A DNA stretch of 34,802 nucleotides from Gammaproteobacteria bacterium (GTDB lineage Bacteria > Pseudomonadota > Gammaproteobacteria > GCA-001735895). Both the position numbers and the translations under genes were made by a program. The stretch spans positions 1 to 34,802 of the forward strand of contig JASJBV010000005.1 in NCBI GenBank assembly GCA_030066335.1, given 5' to 3'. Positions 1-8,587 of this stretch are shown here, in pieces (position 1 is the first letter of the stretch; each line of letters opens with the position of its first letter). The notes beneath the pieces are model-generated. The model ran no database searches and was not told the origin of the DNA. It was given only the letters and a program-made list of their open reading frames with translations.

Positions 1-140
1 GTAGATAATGCAGGAGCAATTATCGAGGGATGCGAATCGGCCCGTGCCCTGCAAAATCCGTTTATTTTCGGGAAGCCGCAGGCCACTCAGTGTGGGCGGC
101 ATTTCTAGGTTACTTCTTGTTGCTGTAGACAAGAAGTAAC
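1..140. repeat. Composite multi-hairpin intergenic repeat (left end truncated by window)
   Basis: Three consecutive inverted repeats: GATAAT(4-9)/ATTATC(19-24); GCCGC..CCAC/GTGG..GCGGC (75-100); perfect 11-bp GTTACTTCTTG(109-119)/CAAGAAGTAAC(130-140). The first resembles the reverse complement of 7943-7967. Confidence 0.6.
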
Positions 141-394
141 TCGCACGCGCACTCGACATTCACTACGCAAGAACAGGCAGAATTTGAGTGCGAAACCCTT
201 TCTTAGTGAGTTGCTATTGTCATTAATATTGCCACGCTGTCGCTCGCATTGACGGGTCTATAAAATTGCTCATTACAACAAAGCAGAAAATAAATTCACA
301 ACAACCCCAATTCCACCTTGCCGAATCCCTATTTCTGCACTTTACTTAGATAACCCAATAATAAATTCAATAAAACCAGGAAACCTCGTTTCAA

Positions 395-1426
395 ATGACT
401 ACCCATGTCCTGATCTGCGATGACTCCAGCGTCGCGCGCAAGCAGATGGCCAGATCGCTGCCCGGCGACTGGGATATCGATGTGTCGTTTGCGCAAAATG
501 GCGAGGAGGCCCTGTCTGCAATCAAGGAAGGCCTGGGGGATATCCTGTTCCTGGATCTGAATATGCCGGTGATGGATGGCTACGAGACCCTCGAGCATAT
601 TCAGCAACAGGACCTGCCGACGATGACCATCGTCGTATCCAGTGACATCCAGCCGGAGGCGCATAGCCGGGTGCAGAAAATGGGCGCCCTCGATTTCATC
701 AAGAAACCGACCTGCTCGGAGGAGATTGCCGGGCTGCTGGACCAGTTCGGCCTGTACCGTGCTGAGGATAAAGTCACCCAGGACGAGGATACGATTGAAC
801 TTACGCCGGCCATCATCCGCAAGGGTGAGGTCGGCGAAATCAACACCCGCGACTGCATGCAGGAAGTGGCCAATGTCGCGATGGGCCAGGCCGCCGACCT
901 GTTGGCGCGCCTGCTCAATGCTTTCGTCAAGCTACCGATTCCCAAGGTCAACCTGCTCGAGGTCAACGAACTGCAGCGGGCCCTGTCCTTGACCGAGCAG
1001 GGCGATACCTATTCGGCGGTGTGCCAGGGGTTTATCGGCTCCGGTATCAGCGGTGAGGCGTTGCTGATCTTTACCGATTCCAGCTTCCACGACATCGCCG
1101 AACTGCTCAACTTCCAGGGCGAGCTGGATGACGCGGCGGAGCTGGAATTGATCATGGAGGTTACCAACATCCTGGTCGGGGCCTGCATCAATGGCTTTGC
1201 CGAACAACTGGATACCCATTTCAGCCAGGGCCACCCGGTCGTCATGGGGCAGCATGTCAAGGTCAGTGACCTGGTCCATGCCAATGCCGATACCTGGAAC
1301 CGGGTCCTGTCGATCGAGATTACCTACGAGATCGAAAACCATAATATTTGTTGCGACCTGTTATTGCTGTTCACCGAGGATTCGCTGGACATCCTCAACC
1401 GGCAAATTTCCTACCTGATGGATTGA
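395..1426 (+). CDS. Response regulator with N-terminal REC domain and C-terminal CheC-like phosphatase domain
   Basis: REC residues present (ICDDS, FLDLNMPVMDG, VVSSD, FIKKP). C-terminal CheC-type motifs D-CMQ-E-VA-N-X22-P and E-LIM-E-VT-N-X22-P. Confidence 0.88.
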   Translation: MTTHVLICDDSSVARKQMARSLPGDWDIDVSFAQNGEEALSAIKEGLGDILFLDLNMPVMDGYETLEHIQQQDLPTMTIVVSSDIQPEAHSRVQKMGALDFIKKPTCSEEIAGLLDQFGLYRAEDKVTQDEDTIELTPAIIRKGEVGEINTRDCMQEVANVAMGQAADLLARLLNAFVKLPIPKVNLLEVNELQRALSLTEQGDTYSAVCQGFIGSGISGEALLIFTDSSFHDIAELLNFQGELDDAAELELIMEVTNILVGACINGFAEQLDTHFSQGHPVVMGQHVKVSDLVHANADTWNRVLSIEITYEIENHNICCDLLLLFTEDSLDILNRQISYLMD

Positions 1427-1435
1427 TACAGCCGC

Positions 1436-2404
1436 ATGGATCAACAAGCACAAGTCGACCTCAATGAATTTCACTGGCTGATAGACATGGTGCAGACCAT
1501 CGATGTCGGCCTGGTGGTGCTGGACAAGGATTTCACGGTCAAACTTTGGAACGGATTCATGGAGAGCCACAGTGGTCTTCCGCCGTCAAAGGTCAAGGAG
1601 CGCAACCTGTTCGAGTCATTCCCGGAGTTGTCGCAGGACTGGCTGGTACACAAGGTCAACACGGTGTTCATGCTGAAGACCCGCTCGTTCATGACCTGGG
1701 AGCAACGGCCCTACCTGTTCAGGTTCAAGCATTACCGGCCGATCACCGGCAGCGAGCCGGATATGTATCAGAATGTGACCATCACCCCGCTGATCTCCAC
1801 CGATGGCAACGTCAATCACGTGGCCCTGATCATTTACGATGTCACCGAGTACGCCTCCAACCGCAAGGCGTTGGAGAAGGCCAATGCGGAACTGGAAAAA
1901 CTCAGTCGCACCGACCGCCTGACCGAACTGAATAACCGGGGCTACTGGGAAGAGTGCCTGTTGCAGGAATTCCGCCGCTTCCATCGTTACCACTCGACCT
2001 GTTCCCTGGTCATGTTCGATATCGATCATTTCAAGCAGGTCAATGATACCTATGGTCACCAGGCCGGCGACGAGGTGATCCGCGAGGTGGCCAGGCTGCT
2101 CAGGGAAAACCTGCGCGAGACCGATATCGGCGGCCGTTATGGCGGCGAGGAATTCGGCGTGATCCTGAGCAACACCGATGCCGAGTCAGCGATGGCGTTC
2201 TGCGAACGCCTACGCAAGCAGATAGAGGCGCAGGAAGTGGTTTACGAAGAACTCAGGATCAAGATCACGGTCAGTCTGGGCATCAGCCAGGCGGATGAGA
2301 GTACCTCGGGCTACACTGCCTGGCTGGAGCAGGCGGACAAGGCGCTGTATGCCTCCAAGCAGGGCGGGCGTAATCAGACCCAGATTTATCAATCCAGCAG
2401 CTAG
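1436..2404 (+). CDS. PAS-domain diguanylate cyclase (GGDEF)
   Basis: PAS-like N-terminus (IDVGLVVLDKDFTVKLWNGFMESHSG). C-terminal GGDEF domain with GGEEF signature and RETD I-site five residues upstream. Starts 9 nt after the upstream gene. Confidence 0.92.
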   Translation: MDQQAQVDLNEFHWLIDMVQTIDVGLVVLDKDFTVKLWNGFMESHSGLPPSKVKERNLFESFPELSQDWLVHKVNTVFMLKTRSFMTWEQRPYLFRFKHYRPITGSEPDMYQNVTITPLISTDGNVNHVALIIYDVTEYASNRKALEKANAELEKLSRTDRLTELNNRGYWEECLLQEFRRFHRYHSTCSLVMFDIDHFKQVNDTYGHQAGDEVIREVARLLRENLRETDIGGRYGGEEFGVILSNTDAESAMAFCERLRKQIEAQEVVYEELRIKITVSLGISQADESTSGYTAWLEQADKALYASKQGGRNQTQIYQSSS

Positions 2405-2427
2405 GGCTGGCGGTTGCTCCAGGCTGA

Positions 2428-3588
2428 CTACTGCGGCCGCTCGGTGGTCACCAGGGTCAACGCCAGTTCCTCTCCCGCGCGCAGCAGGTTCAGGCTGACC
2501 TCGTCACCGGGTTTATGTCCGGCAATAATCTCCAGTACGTTGCGCACCTTCTGCACCGGTTTGCCGTCGATCGCGGTGATGATGTCACCGGTTTCGATGC
2601 CGGCGAGATCGGCCGGACTGTCGATGAATACGCCGACCACCAGCACCCCGCGGATATTCGGATCGCCGGATTCCAGCGCTGCCTGGGCCGTGATCTCGGT
2701 GCCTTCAACCCCCATCCAGCCACGGCTGACCCGGCCATTTTCAATGATTTCCTGCATCACTTCGACCGCCAGCGTGGCCGGGATCGCAAAGCCGATGCCC
2801 TGCGAACCGCCGGACTGACTGAAGATCGCGGTATTGATCCCGATCAGGTCGCCATTGGCATTGATCAGGGCGCCACCGGAGTTGCCGGGATTGATCGCGG
2901 CGTCGGTCTGGATAAAATTCTCGAAGGTGTTGAGGCCGACCCGGTTACGCCCGGTGCCGCTGATGATGCCCATGGTCACGGTCTGGCCAACATTCAACGG
3001 ATTGCCGATGGCAAGGACCACGTCGCCGACCTGGATGTCGTCGGCATTGTTGGCGAGGCTGATATTCTGCAGGTCATTGAGCGGGATATGCAGCACCGCG
3101 ATATCGGTTTCGCGGTCCTGGCCGATCAGCTCGGCCTCGCTGCTGCGACCGTCCGCCAGCGAGATCAGGATTTCATCGGCGCCGTCGATGACGTGCTGGT
3201 TGGTGACGATATAGCCGGAGCGGGTCATGATCACGCCCGAGCCGAGATTGGTCTCGGTCTTGTCGCGCTTGAATTTTTTCAGTTGATCGCCGAACAGCTG
3301 GTCGAACACCGGGTCATCCAGCAACGGATGCAGGCTTTGCTTGACGGTTTTACTGGTGTAGATGGTGACCACCGACGGTGACGAGGATTGCACCGCATCG
3401 GCATAGGAAAATGGCCCGGTCTGCGGCAGGCGCTGGGGCGCGGTGGTCACCTGGTGCTGATGCTGCGAGAACAGGGCGACAACATCAGCGGTGGTGATCT
3501 CACCCTGCCAGAACAGGTAGGCAAAGGCGATGATCAGACCGAGGATGGCCGAACGCAGGATGAAAAAAATCAGCTTTTTTGATTTCAT
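2428..3588 (-). CDS. DegS/AlgW-type periplasmic serine protease (N-terminal TM, trypsin-like domain, single PDZ)
   Basis: N-terminal membrane anchor; catalytic triad motifs TNQHVIDGA, ETDIAVL, GNSGGAL; one C-terminal PDZ domain (GVFIDSPADLAGIETGDIITAIDG). Confidence 0.92.
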   Translation of the reverse strand: MKSKKLIFFILRSAILGLIIAFAYLFWQGEITTADVVALFSQHQHQVTTAPQRLPQTGPFSYADAVQSSSPSVVTIYTSKTVKQSLHPLLDDPVFDQLFGDQLKKFKRDKTETNLGSGVIMTRSGYIVTNQHVIDGADEILISLADGRSSEAELIGQDRETDIAVLHIPLNDLQNISLANNADDIQVGDVVLAIGNPLNVGQTVTMGIISGTGRNRVGLNTFENFIQTDAAINPGNSGGALINANGDLIGINTAIFSQSGGSQGIGFAIPATLAVEVMQEIIENGRVSRGWMGVEGTEITAQAALESGDPNIRGVLVVGVFIDSPADLAGIETGDIITAIDGKPVQKVRNVLEIIAGHKPGDEVSLNLLRAGEELALTLVTTERPQ

Positions 3589-3630
3589 AAGCTAATTTTA
3601 TCATAGTGGACTCATACAAGGCGTTGGTGA

Positions 3631-4374
3631 TTGAGCATGAAATTATATGAATTAACCCGATTCTGTCATGACTACCTGGCGGTGGATGCATTCACCGATT
3701 ATTGCCCCAATGGCTTACAGGTCGAAGGCAAGTCGAATGTCAATCGGCTGGTGACCGGGGTTTCTGCCAACCTCGACCTGATCGATGCCGCCATCGCGGT
3801 GGAAGCCGATGCCATCCTGGTACATCACGGTTATTTCTGGAAGGGCGAGGCCCAGCCGCTGGTTGGCTACAAGGCCGAGCGGATCCGCCGCCTGATGCAG
3901 CATGACATCAGCCTGATTGCCTATCACCTGCCGCTGGATGCCCATCTCACCGTCGGCAATAACGCGCAACTGGCGATGCAGATGGGTTGGGTCGTGACCG
4001 GCCAGGACGAGCTGTTGTGGCTGGGCGAACTGCGCCAGGTCAGCAGTATCGACCAGCTGACGGATGACCTGGGGGAAACCATCGACTCCAATCCATTCCT
4101 GATCTACGGCGGCGACCATGACGTGCAGCGCCTGGCCTGGTGCACCGGTGCGGCGCAGTCAGCCATCGAGAAAGCTGCCGAGCATGGTGCGGATGTGTTC
4201 GTGTCCGGTGAAATCTCGGAACAGACGGTGCACCTGGCGAAGGAACTCGGCATCCATTTCATTGCGGCGGGCCACCATGCGACCGAGCGGTACGGGGTGC
4301 AGGCACTGGGCGAGTTGCTGGCCAACCGGTTCAACATTCAGCATCAATTCATCGATATCGAAAATCCGGTTTAA
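3631..4374 (+). CDS. Nif3-like dinuclear metal center hexameric protein (YbgI family)
   Basis: Family motifs FTDYCPNGLQVEG, DAILVHHGYFWKGE, FVSGEISEQTVHLAKELGIHFIAAGHHATERYGV. TTG start at 3631 or ATG at 3637. Confidence 0.92.
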   Translation: MSMKLYELTRFCHDYLAVDAFTDYCPNGLQVEGKSNVNRLVTGVSANLDLIDAAIAVEADAILVHHGYFWKGEAQPLVGYKAERIRRLMQHDISLIAYHLPLDAHLTVGNNAQLAMQMGWVVTGQDELLWLGELRQVSSIDQLTDDLGETIDSNPFLIYGGDHDVQRLAWCTGAAQSAIEKAAEHGADVFVSGEISEQTVHLAKELGIHFIAAGHHATERYGVQALGELLANRFNIQHQFIDIENPV

Positions 4375-4597
4375 CAGCGGCATTTTCCGTCATTCCCATT
4401 ACATTTTTTTCTGACCCTATTAACTCAGATTAGGGCTATTTGACCAGCCTCAGCTAACGGGCGGTTTTTCAACATTATTCCTCGACGAAATAAGAGAATT
4501 AGTATATTCTTGCGGCCGATTTTTTTTGCAGTTTGCCCAACAAACACTATTTCCTGGCAGGCTGTTTCACAGTTTCTAATGTTGGAGAGAAATTCAG

Positions 4598-5173
4598 ATG
4601 TCGTCTGAAGCAATTGATCATTCCCGCCGACGCTTTCTCACCGCCGCGACCAGTGTGGTCGGTGCTGCTGGTGTAGTCGCTGTTGCCGTACCCTTCCTTT
4701 CGACCTGGAAACCCAGCGCTCGGGCCCAATCCGCCGGTGCACCGGTAGAGGCCGATATCAGCAAGCTGGAACTGGGTCAGCAAATCATTGTCAAATGGCG
4801 TGGCAAACCGGTGTGGATCGTACGCCGTGATGAAAAAGCCCTGGCCACCCTGGCCGAGATCGAAGGTGAATTGAGCGATCCCGGCTCCGATGAAAGCCTG
4901 CAACCGGCTTACGCGAAGAATCAACATCGTTCGATCAATCCCGAGTACCTGGTGATGATCGGTATCTGTACCCACCTGGGTTGTTCACCGACTTATCGTC
5001 CCGATATTACCGCGGACTGGCTGGGCGGCTTCTTCTGCCCCTGTCACGGTTCCAAGTTTGACTATTCCGGCCGGGTCTATTCCGGCGTGCCGGCCCCGAC
5101 CAACCTTGAGATCCCTCCGCATCGTTTTGTCAGTGACAACGTGGTGTTAATTGGTGAAGACGGAGAAGCGTAA
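4598..5173 (+). CDS. petA: Ubiquinol-cytochrome c reductase iron-sulfur (Rieske) subunit
   Basis: Tat-like N-terminus ([14 protein letters not shown]); Rieske motifs CTHLGC and CPCHGS; followed by petB and petC. Confidence 0.97.
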   Translation: MSSEAIDHSRRRFLTAATSVVGAAGVVAVAVPFLSTWKPSARAQSAGAPVEADISKLELGQQIIVKWRGKPVWIVRRDEKALATLAEIEGELSDPGSDESLQPAYAKNQHRSINPEYLVMIGICTHLGCSPTYRPDITADWLGGFFCPCHGSKFDYSGRVYSGVPAPTNLEIPPHRFVSDNVVLIGEDGEA

Positions 5174-6396
5174 TGAGTGCTAAAGGTAATGGTTTAATGG
5201 GCTGGATCGATGCCCGATTTCCTCTAACCAAGATGGTGGAGGAGCATCTGTCCAAATACTATGCGCCGAAGAATTTCAATTTCTGGTATTTCTTCGGTTC
5301 GCTGGCGCTGCTGGTCCTGGTCATCCAGATCGTCAGTGGCATCTTCCTCACCATGTTTTACAAGCCGGACGGTGAACTGGCTTTCGCTTCGGTCGAATAC
5401 ATCATGCGCGATGTCGACTGGGGCTGGCTGATCCGCTATATCCACTCTACCGGTGCATCCGCGTTCTTTGTCGTGGTCTACCTGCACATGTTCCGCGCGA
5501 TGATCTACGGCTCCTACCAGAAGCCGCGTGAGCTGATCTGGCTGTTCGGCATGTTCATCTTCCTGGCCCTGATGGCCGAGGCCTTCATGGGTTACCTGTT
5601 GCCCTGGGGCCAGATGTCCTACTGGGGTGCCCAGGTCATTATTTCCCTGTTCGGTGCGATCCCGGTGGTGGGTGACGAACTGACCCTGTGGATTCGTGGT
5701 GACTACGTCATCTCCGATGCCACCCTGAACCGTTTCTTCGCCCTGCACGTGGTAGCGGTACCGATCGTGCTGCTAATGCTGGTGGTGATGCATATCATTG
5801 CCCTGCACGAGGTAGGTTCCAACAATCCTGACGGTATCGACATCAAGAAGAACAAGAACGAAGAAGGGGTACCGGTCGATGGCATCCCGTTCCATCCCTA
5901 CTATACGGTCAAAGATATTGTCGGGGTCGTGGTATTCCTGGCCCTGTTCAGCGTGGTCGTGTTCTTCATGCCGGAAATGAATGGTTACTTCCTGGAGTAT
6001 GCGAACTTTGTGCCGGCCAATCCGTTCAAGACCCCTGAGCACATCGCGCCGGTGTGGTATTTCACGCCGTTCTACGCGATCCTGCGCGCGGTACCGGATA
6101 AGCTGCTCGGGGTTATTGCGATGTTCGCGGCCATTATCGTACTCTTCGTGCTGCCCTGGCTCGACCGCGGCAAGGTCCGCTCGATCCGTTATCGTTCCAG
6201 TGCTTTCAAATGGCTGCTGGTGATGTTCGTGATCAGCTTCATCGGCCTGGGTTACCTGGGCGCCTTACCCGCTACTGAGGGCCGGACCCTGTTCGCACGA
6301 ATCTTTACGATCGGTTATTTCGGTTATTTCATTGGCCTGTGGTTCATCAGTAAGAACGAGAATACCAAACCGGTTCCAGAGAGGGTTACATCATGA
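5173..6396 (+). CDS. petB: Cytochrome b subunit of the bc1 complex
   Basis: Multi-TM protein with characteristic cytochrome b segments (GYLLPWGQMSYWGAQV, PEHIAPVWYFTPFYAILRA). TAATG overlap with petA. Confidence 0.97.
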   Translation: MSAKGNGLMGWIDARFPLTKMVEEHLSKYYAPKNFNFWYFFGSLALLVLVIQIVSGIFLTMFYKPDGELAFASVEYIMRDVDWGWLIRYIHSTGASAFFVVVYLHMFRAMIYGSYQKPRELIWLFGMFIFLALMAEAFMGYLLPWGQMSYWGAQVIISLFGAIPVVGDELTLWIRGDYVISDATLNRFFALHVVAVPIVLLMLVVMHIIALHEVGSNNPDGIDIKKNKNEEGVPVDGIPFHPYYTVKDIVGVVVFLALFSVVVFFMPEMNGYFLEYANFVPANPFKTPEHIAPVWYFTPFYAILRAVPDKLLGVIAMFAAIIVLFVLPWLDRGKVRSIRYRSSAFKWLLVMFVISFIGLGYLGALPATEGRTLFARIFTIGYFGYFIGLWFISKNENTKPVPERVTS

Positions 6397-7157
6397 AGAA
6401 GTCATTCATAGCTTTAATTGGTTTGGTACTGCCAGTCAGTGTCTGGGCTGCCGGCGGTGGACCGATCTACCCCGATGACAAGATCACTATCGACTGGGAC
6501 GACAAGGCCTCGATGCAGCGCGGTGCGCAACTGTTCGTCAATTACTGCCTGAGCTGTCACTCCGCCGGTTACGCGCGTTACAACCGGGTCGGAAAGGATC
6601 TGGGCATTGCCGACGAATTAATGTCGGAAAACCTGATCTTCACCACCGACAAGTACGGTGAAAAGACCAAGGTGGGTTCGCTGATGAAGACCACCATGAC
6701 CACCGAGTATGCCGAGGCCGCTTTTGGTACCGTACCCCCGGACCTGTCATTGATTGCGCGTTCGCGCGGTACCCACTGGCTGTATAACTACCTGCGCGGT
6801 TTCTACATCGACGAGTCGCGCCCGATGGGGGTCAACAATGGCGTGTTTCCCGCGGTCGGTATGCCGCATGTGCTGGTTGAGCTCGAGGGTATGAAGCGCG
6901 CTGTAAAAGAGATGCAGGATGATGGCCACGGTGGTGAGCAAGAGGTTATCGTCGGCTTTGAGCAGGTGACCGAGGGCAGTATGACCAGCAAGGAATTCGA
7001 CCAGGCAATGAAAGACCTGGTGGCGTTTCTCGATTACCTGGCCGAGCCCTACAAGCAAACCCGTAAGAACGTCGGTACCGGTGTGCTGATCTTCCTGTTC
7101 TTCTTCGGCATTCTGGCCTATCTGCTGAAGAAGGAATACTGGAAAGACGTCCACTAA
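6393..7157 (+). CDS. petC: Cytochrome c1
   Basis: Signal peptide, CLSCH heme c motif, C-terminal TM anchor; ATGA overlap with petB. Confidence 0.96.
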   Translation: MKKSFIALIGLVLPVSVWAAGGGPIYPDDKITIDWDDKASMQRGAQLFVNYCLSCHSAGYARYNRVGKDLGIADELMSENLIFTTDKYGEKTKVGSLMKTTMTTEYAEAAFGTVPPDLSLIARSRGTHWLYNYLRGFYIDESRPMGVNNGVFPAVGMPHVLVELEGMKRAVKEMQDDGHGGEQEVIVGFEQVTEGSMTSKEFDQAMKDLVAFLDYLAEPYKQTRKNVGTGVLIFLFFFGILAYLLKKEYWKDVH

Positions 7158-7179
7158 TCGTCGCGGAAAAGGTAACTAT

Positions 7180-7812
7180 TTGAATATGTCAGCTGTCGCA
7201 AACAGACGCTCGGTGATGACCTGTTTTTCATCACCGATCGACCCCCAGTGTCATCGCAGCCGTATCGTGTTGGCGGAAAAGGACATTACCGTCGAAATCT
7301 ACGATGTGGATATGGATAACCTGCCGGAAGACCTGCTGGACCTGAATCCCTATGCCACCGTACCGACGATGGTCGATCGTGACCTGGTGCTTTACGACGC
7401 CAGGGTACTGATCGAGTACCTGGATGAAAGGTTTCCGCACCCACCGCTGATGCCGGTGGATCCGGTCTCCCGCGCTAAGGCTCGCCTGGGACTGTTTCGC
7501 ATCGAGAGCGACTGGTACAGCCTGCTGCCGGACATAGAACATGGTACCGAGAAGAAAAAGGAGCAGGCCAAGAAGGCGCTGAAGGAAAGCCTGCTCAACT
7601 CGATCGAGGTGTTCGCGGCTATGCCCTATTTCCTGTCGGAAGAGTTCAGCCTGCTCGATTGCAGCATCGCCCCGATCCTGTGGCGTTTGCATCATTACGG
7701 GATCGAGTTGCCGCCCTCGGCCAAGCCGATACTCGAATACATGAAGCGGATATTCTCCCGCACCTCGTTCCAGAAGAGCCTGTCCGAGCAGGAACGGGAC
7801 ATGGTCGAATAG
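7180..7812 (+). CDS. sspA: Stringent starvation protein A (GST-fold)
   Basis: Protein MTCFSSPIDPQCHRSRIVLAEKDITVEIYDVD...LNPYATVPTMVDRDLVLYDARVLIEYLDERFPHPPL is SspA-like; lies between petC and sspB. Start is TTG at 7180 or ATG at 7186. Confidence 0.95.
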   Translation: MNMSAVANRRSVMTCFSSPIDPQCHRSRIVLAEKDITVEIYDVDMDNLPEDLLDLNPYATVPTMVDRDLVLYDARVLIEYLDERFPHPPLMPVDPVSRAKARLGLFRIESDWYSLLPDIEHGTEKKKEQAKKALKESLLNSIEVFAAMPYFLSEEFSLLDCSIAPILWRLHHYGIELPPSAKPILEYMKRIFSRTSFQKSLSEQERDMVE

Positions 7813-7839
7813 TTCTAGCGAACGAATTCATGAATCCTC

Positions 7840-7875
7840 AAGGCCGGTATTAAGCATAATACCGGCCTTTTTTTT
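7840..7875 (+). terminator. Rho-independent terminator after sspA
   Basis: Perfect 13-bp stem AAGGCCGGTATTA / TAATACCGGCCTT with AGCA loop, followed by a T-tract. Confidence 0.95.
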
Positions 7876-8013
7876 GCACAGGGACGTGCTTATGCTGGGA
7901 GGCCATGGATGGCAACGAGCAGTATTTACATGGATGCACTTCGACAATATGCTCCTGCATTGTCTACCTACGGCCATCCATGGCCTAGTATGCCGTGAAG
8001 CACAGGGATGTGC
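7876..8013. repeat. Structured intergenic repeat with outer palindrome, nested hairpin and flanking direct repeats
   Basis: Direct repeats GCACAGGGACGTGC (7876-7889) and GCACAGGGATGTGC (8000-8013); perfect 13-bp inverted repeat GGCCATGGATGGC (7901-7913) / GCCATCCATGGCC (7973-7985); nested GACAAT(7943-7948)/ATTGTC(7959-7964). Confidence 0.75.
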
Positions 8014-8149
8014 GAGAACGGCGCTTGTGCATGGATAAGCTTAGCAAAGCCTATGTGCTGCTGTTCCAAACCTGTCACTTGTCGGACTGGAAACTACCGA
8101 TCAGGATATTTGTGACGGATGCACTCCTACCGGAAGCCCTCGGAAGCGC

Positions 8150-8155
8150 TATAAT
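8150..8155 (+). promoter_or_regulatory. Candidate -10 box for an sspB promoter
   Basis: Exact TATAAT 30 nt upstream of the sspB ATG, downstream of the sspA terminator; the -35 is poorly matched. Confidence 0.45.
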
Positions 8156-8185
8156 CAGGATAAAGGAATATCGATTACAAGACTA

Positions 8186-8587
8186 ATGACCTCGAATAAA
8201 CCCTATCTGATCCGCGCCCTGTATGAATGGCTGGTCGATAATGATGCGACGCCACACATCATGGTGAATTCCCGTCATCCCCAGGTTGAAATTCCGCCCG
8301 GGATCGAGAAAGACGGCCAGGTGGTGTTGAATATTGCCAACCGTGCGGTGCGGGGTCTGCAGATCCTCAACGACCATATTCAATTTTCCGCGCGTTTCAA
8401 TGGCGTCCCCCATGACATCTTCATTCCGATCGAGGCGGTGATGGCGATCTACAGCCTGGAGGATGGCGAGGGCATGATGTTTGCCGAGGATAACTCCGGC
8501 GCAGAATCGACCGAAGCGCAGTCCGAAGACGCTGATGCCCAGTCAGCGCAGAAGCGAAACCGGCCCGGCCTGAAAATCGTCAAGTAG
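8186..8587 (+). CDS. sspB: ClpXP protease specificity-enhancing factor SspB
   Basis: PYLIRALYEWLVDNDATPHIMV...; acidic linker; C-terminal RPGLKIVK ClpX-binding (XB) motif. Confidence 0.96.
   Translation: MTSNKPYLIRALYEWLVDNDATPHIMVNSRHPQVEIPPGIEKDGQVVLNIANRAVRGLQILNDHIQFSARFNGVPHDIFIPIEAVMAIYSLEDGEGMMFAEDNSGAESTEAQSEDADAQSAQKRNRPGLKIVK

Noticed and set aside
2515-3381. 288-aa plus-strand ORF antisense to the degS-like gene
   Set aside because: Low-complexity composition typical of the complement of a GC-rich gene; the minus-strand protease has a full catalytic triad and PDZ domain.
4480-4508. Possible promoter upstream of petA (TATATT -10)
   Set aside because: The -10 is plausible but no acceptable -35 at normal spacing; not strong enough to list.
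7995-8186. 63-aa ORF upstream of sspB
   Set aside because: Overlaps the repeat and the sspB promoter region, with no recognisable domain or convincing RBS.
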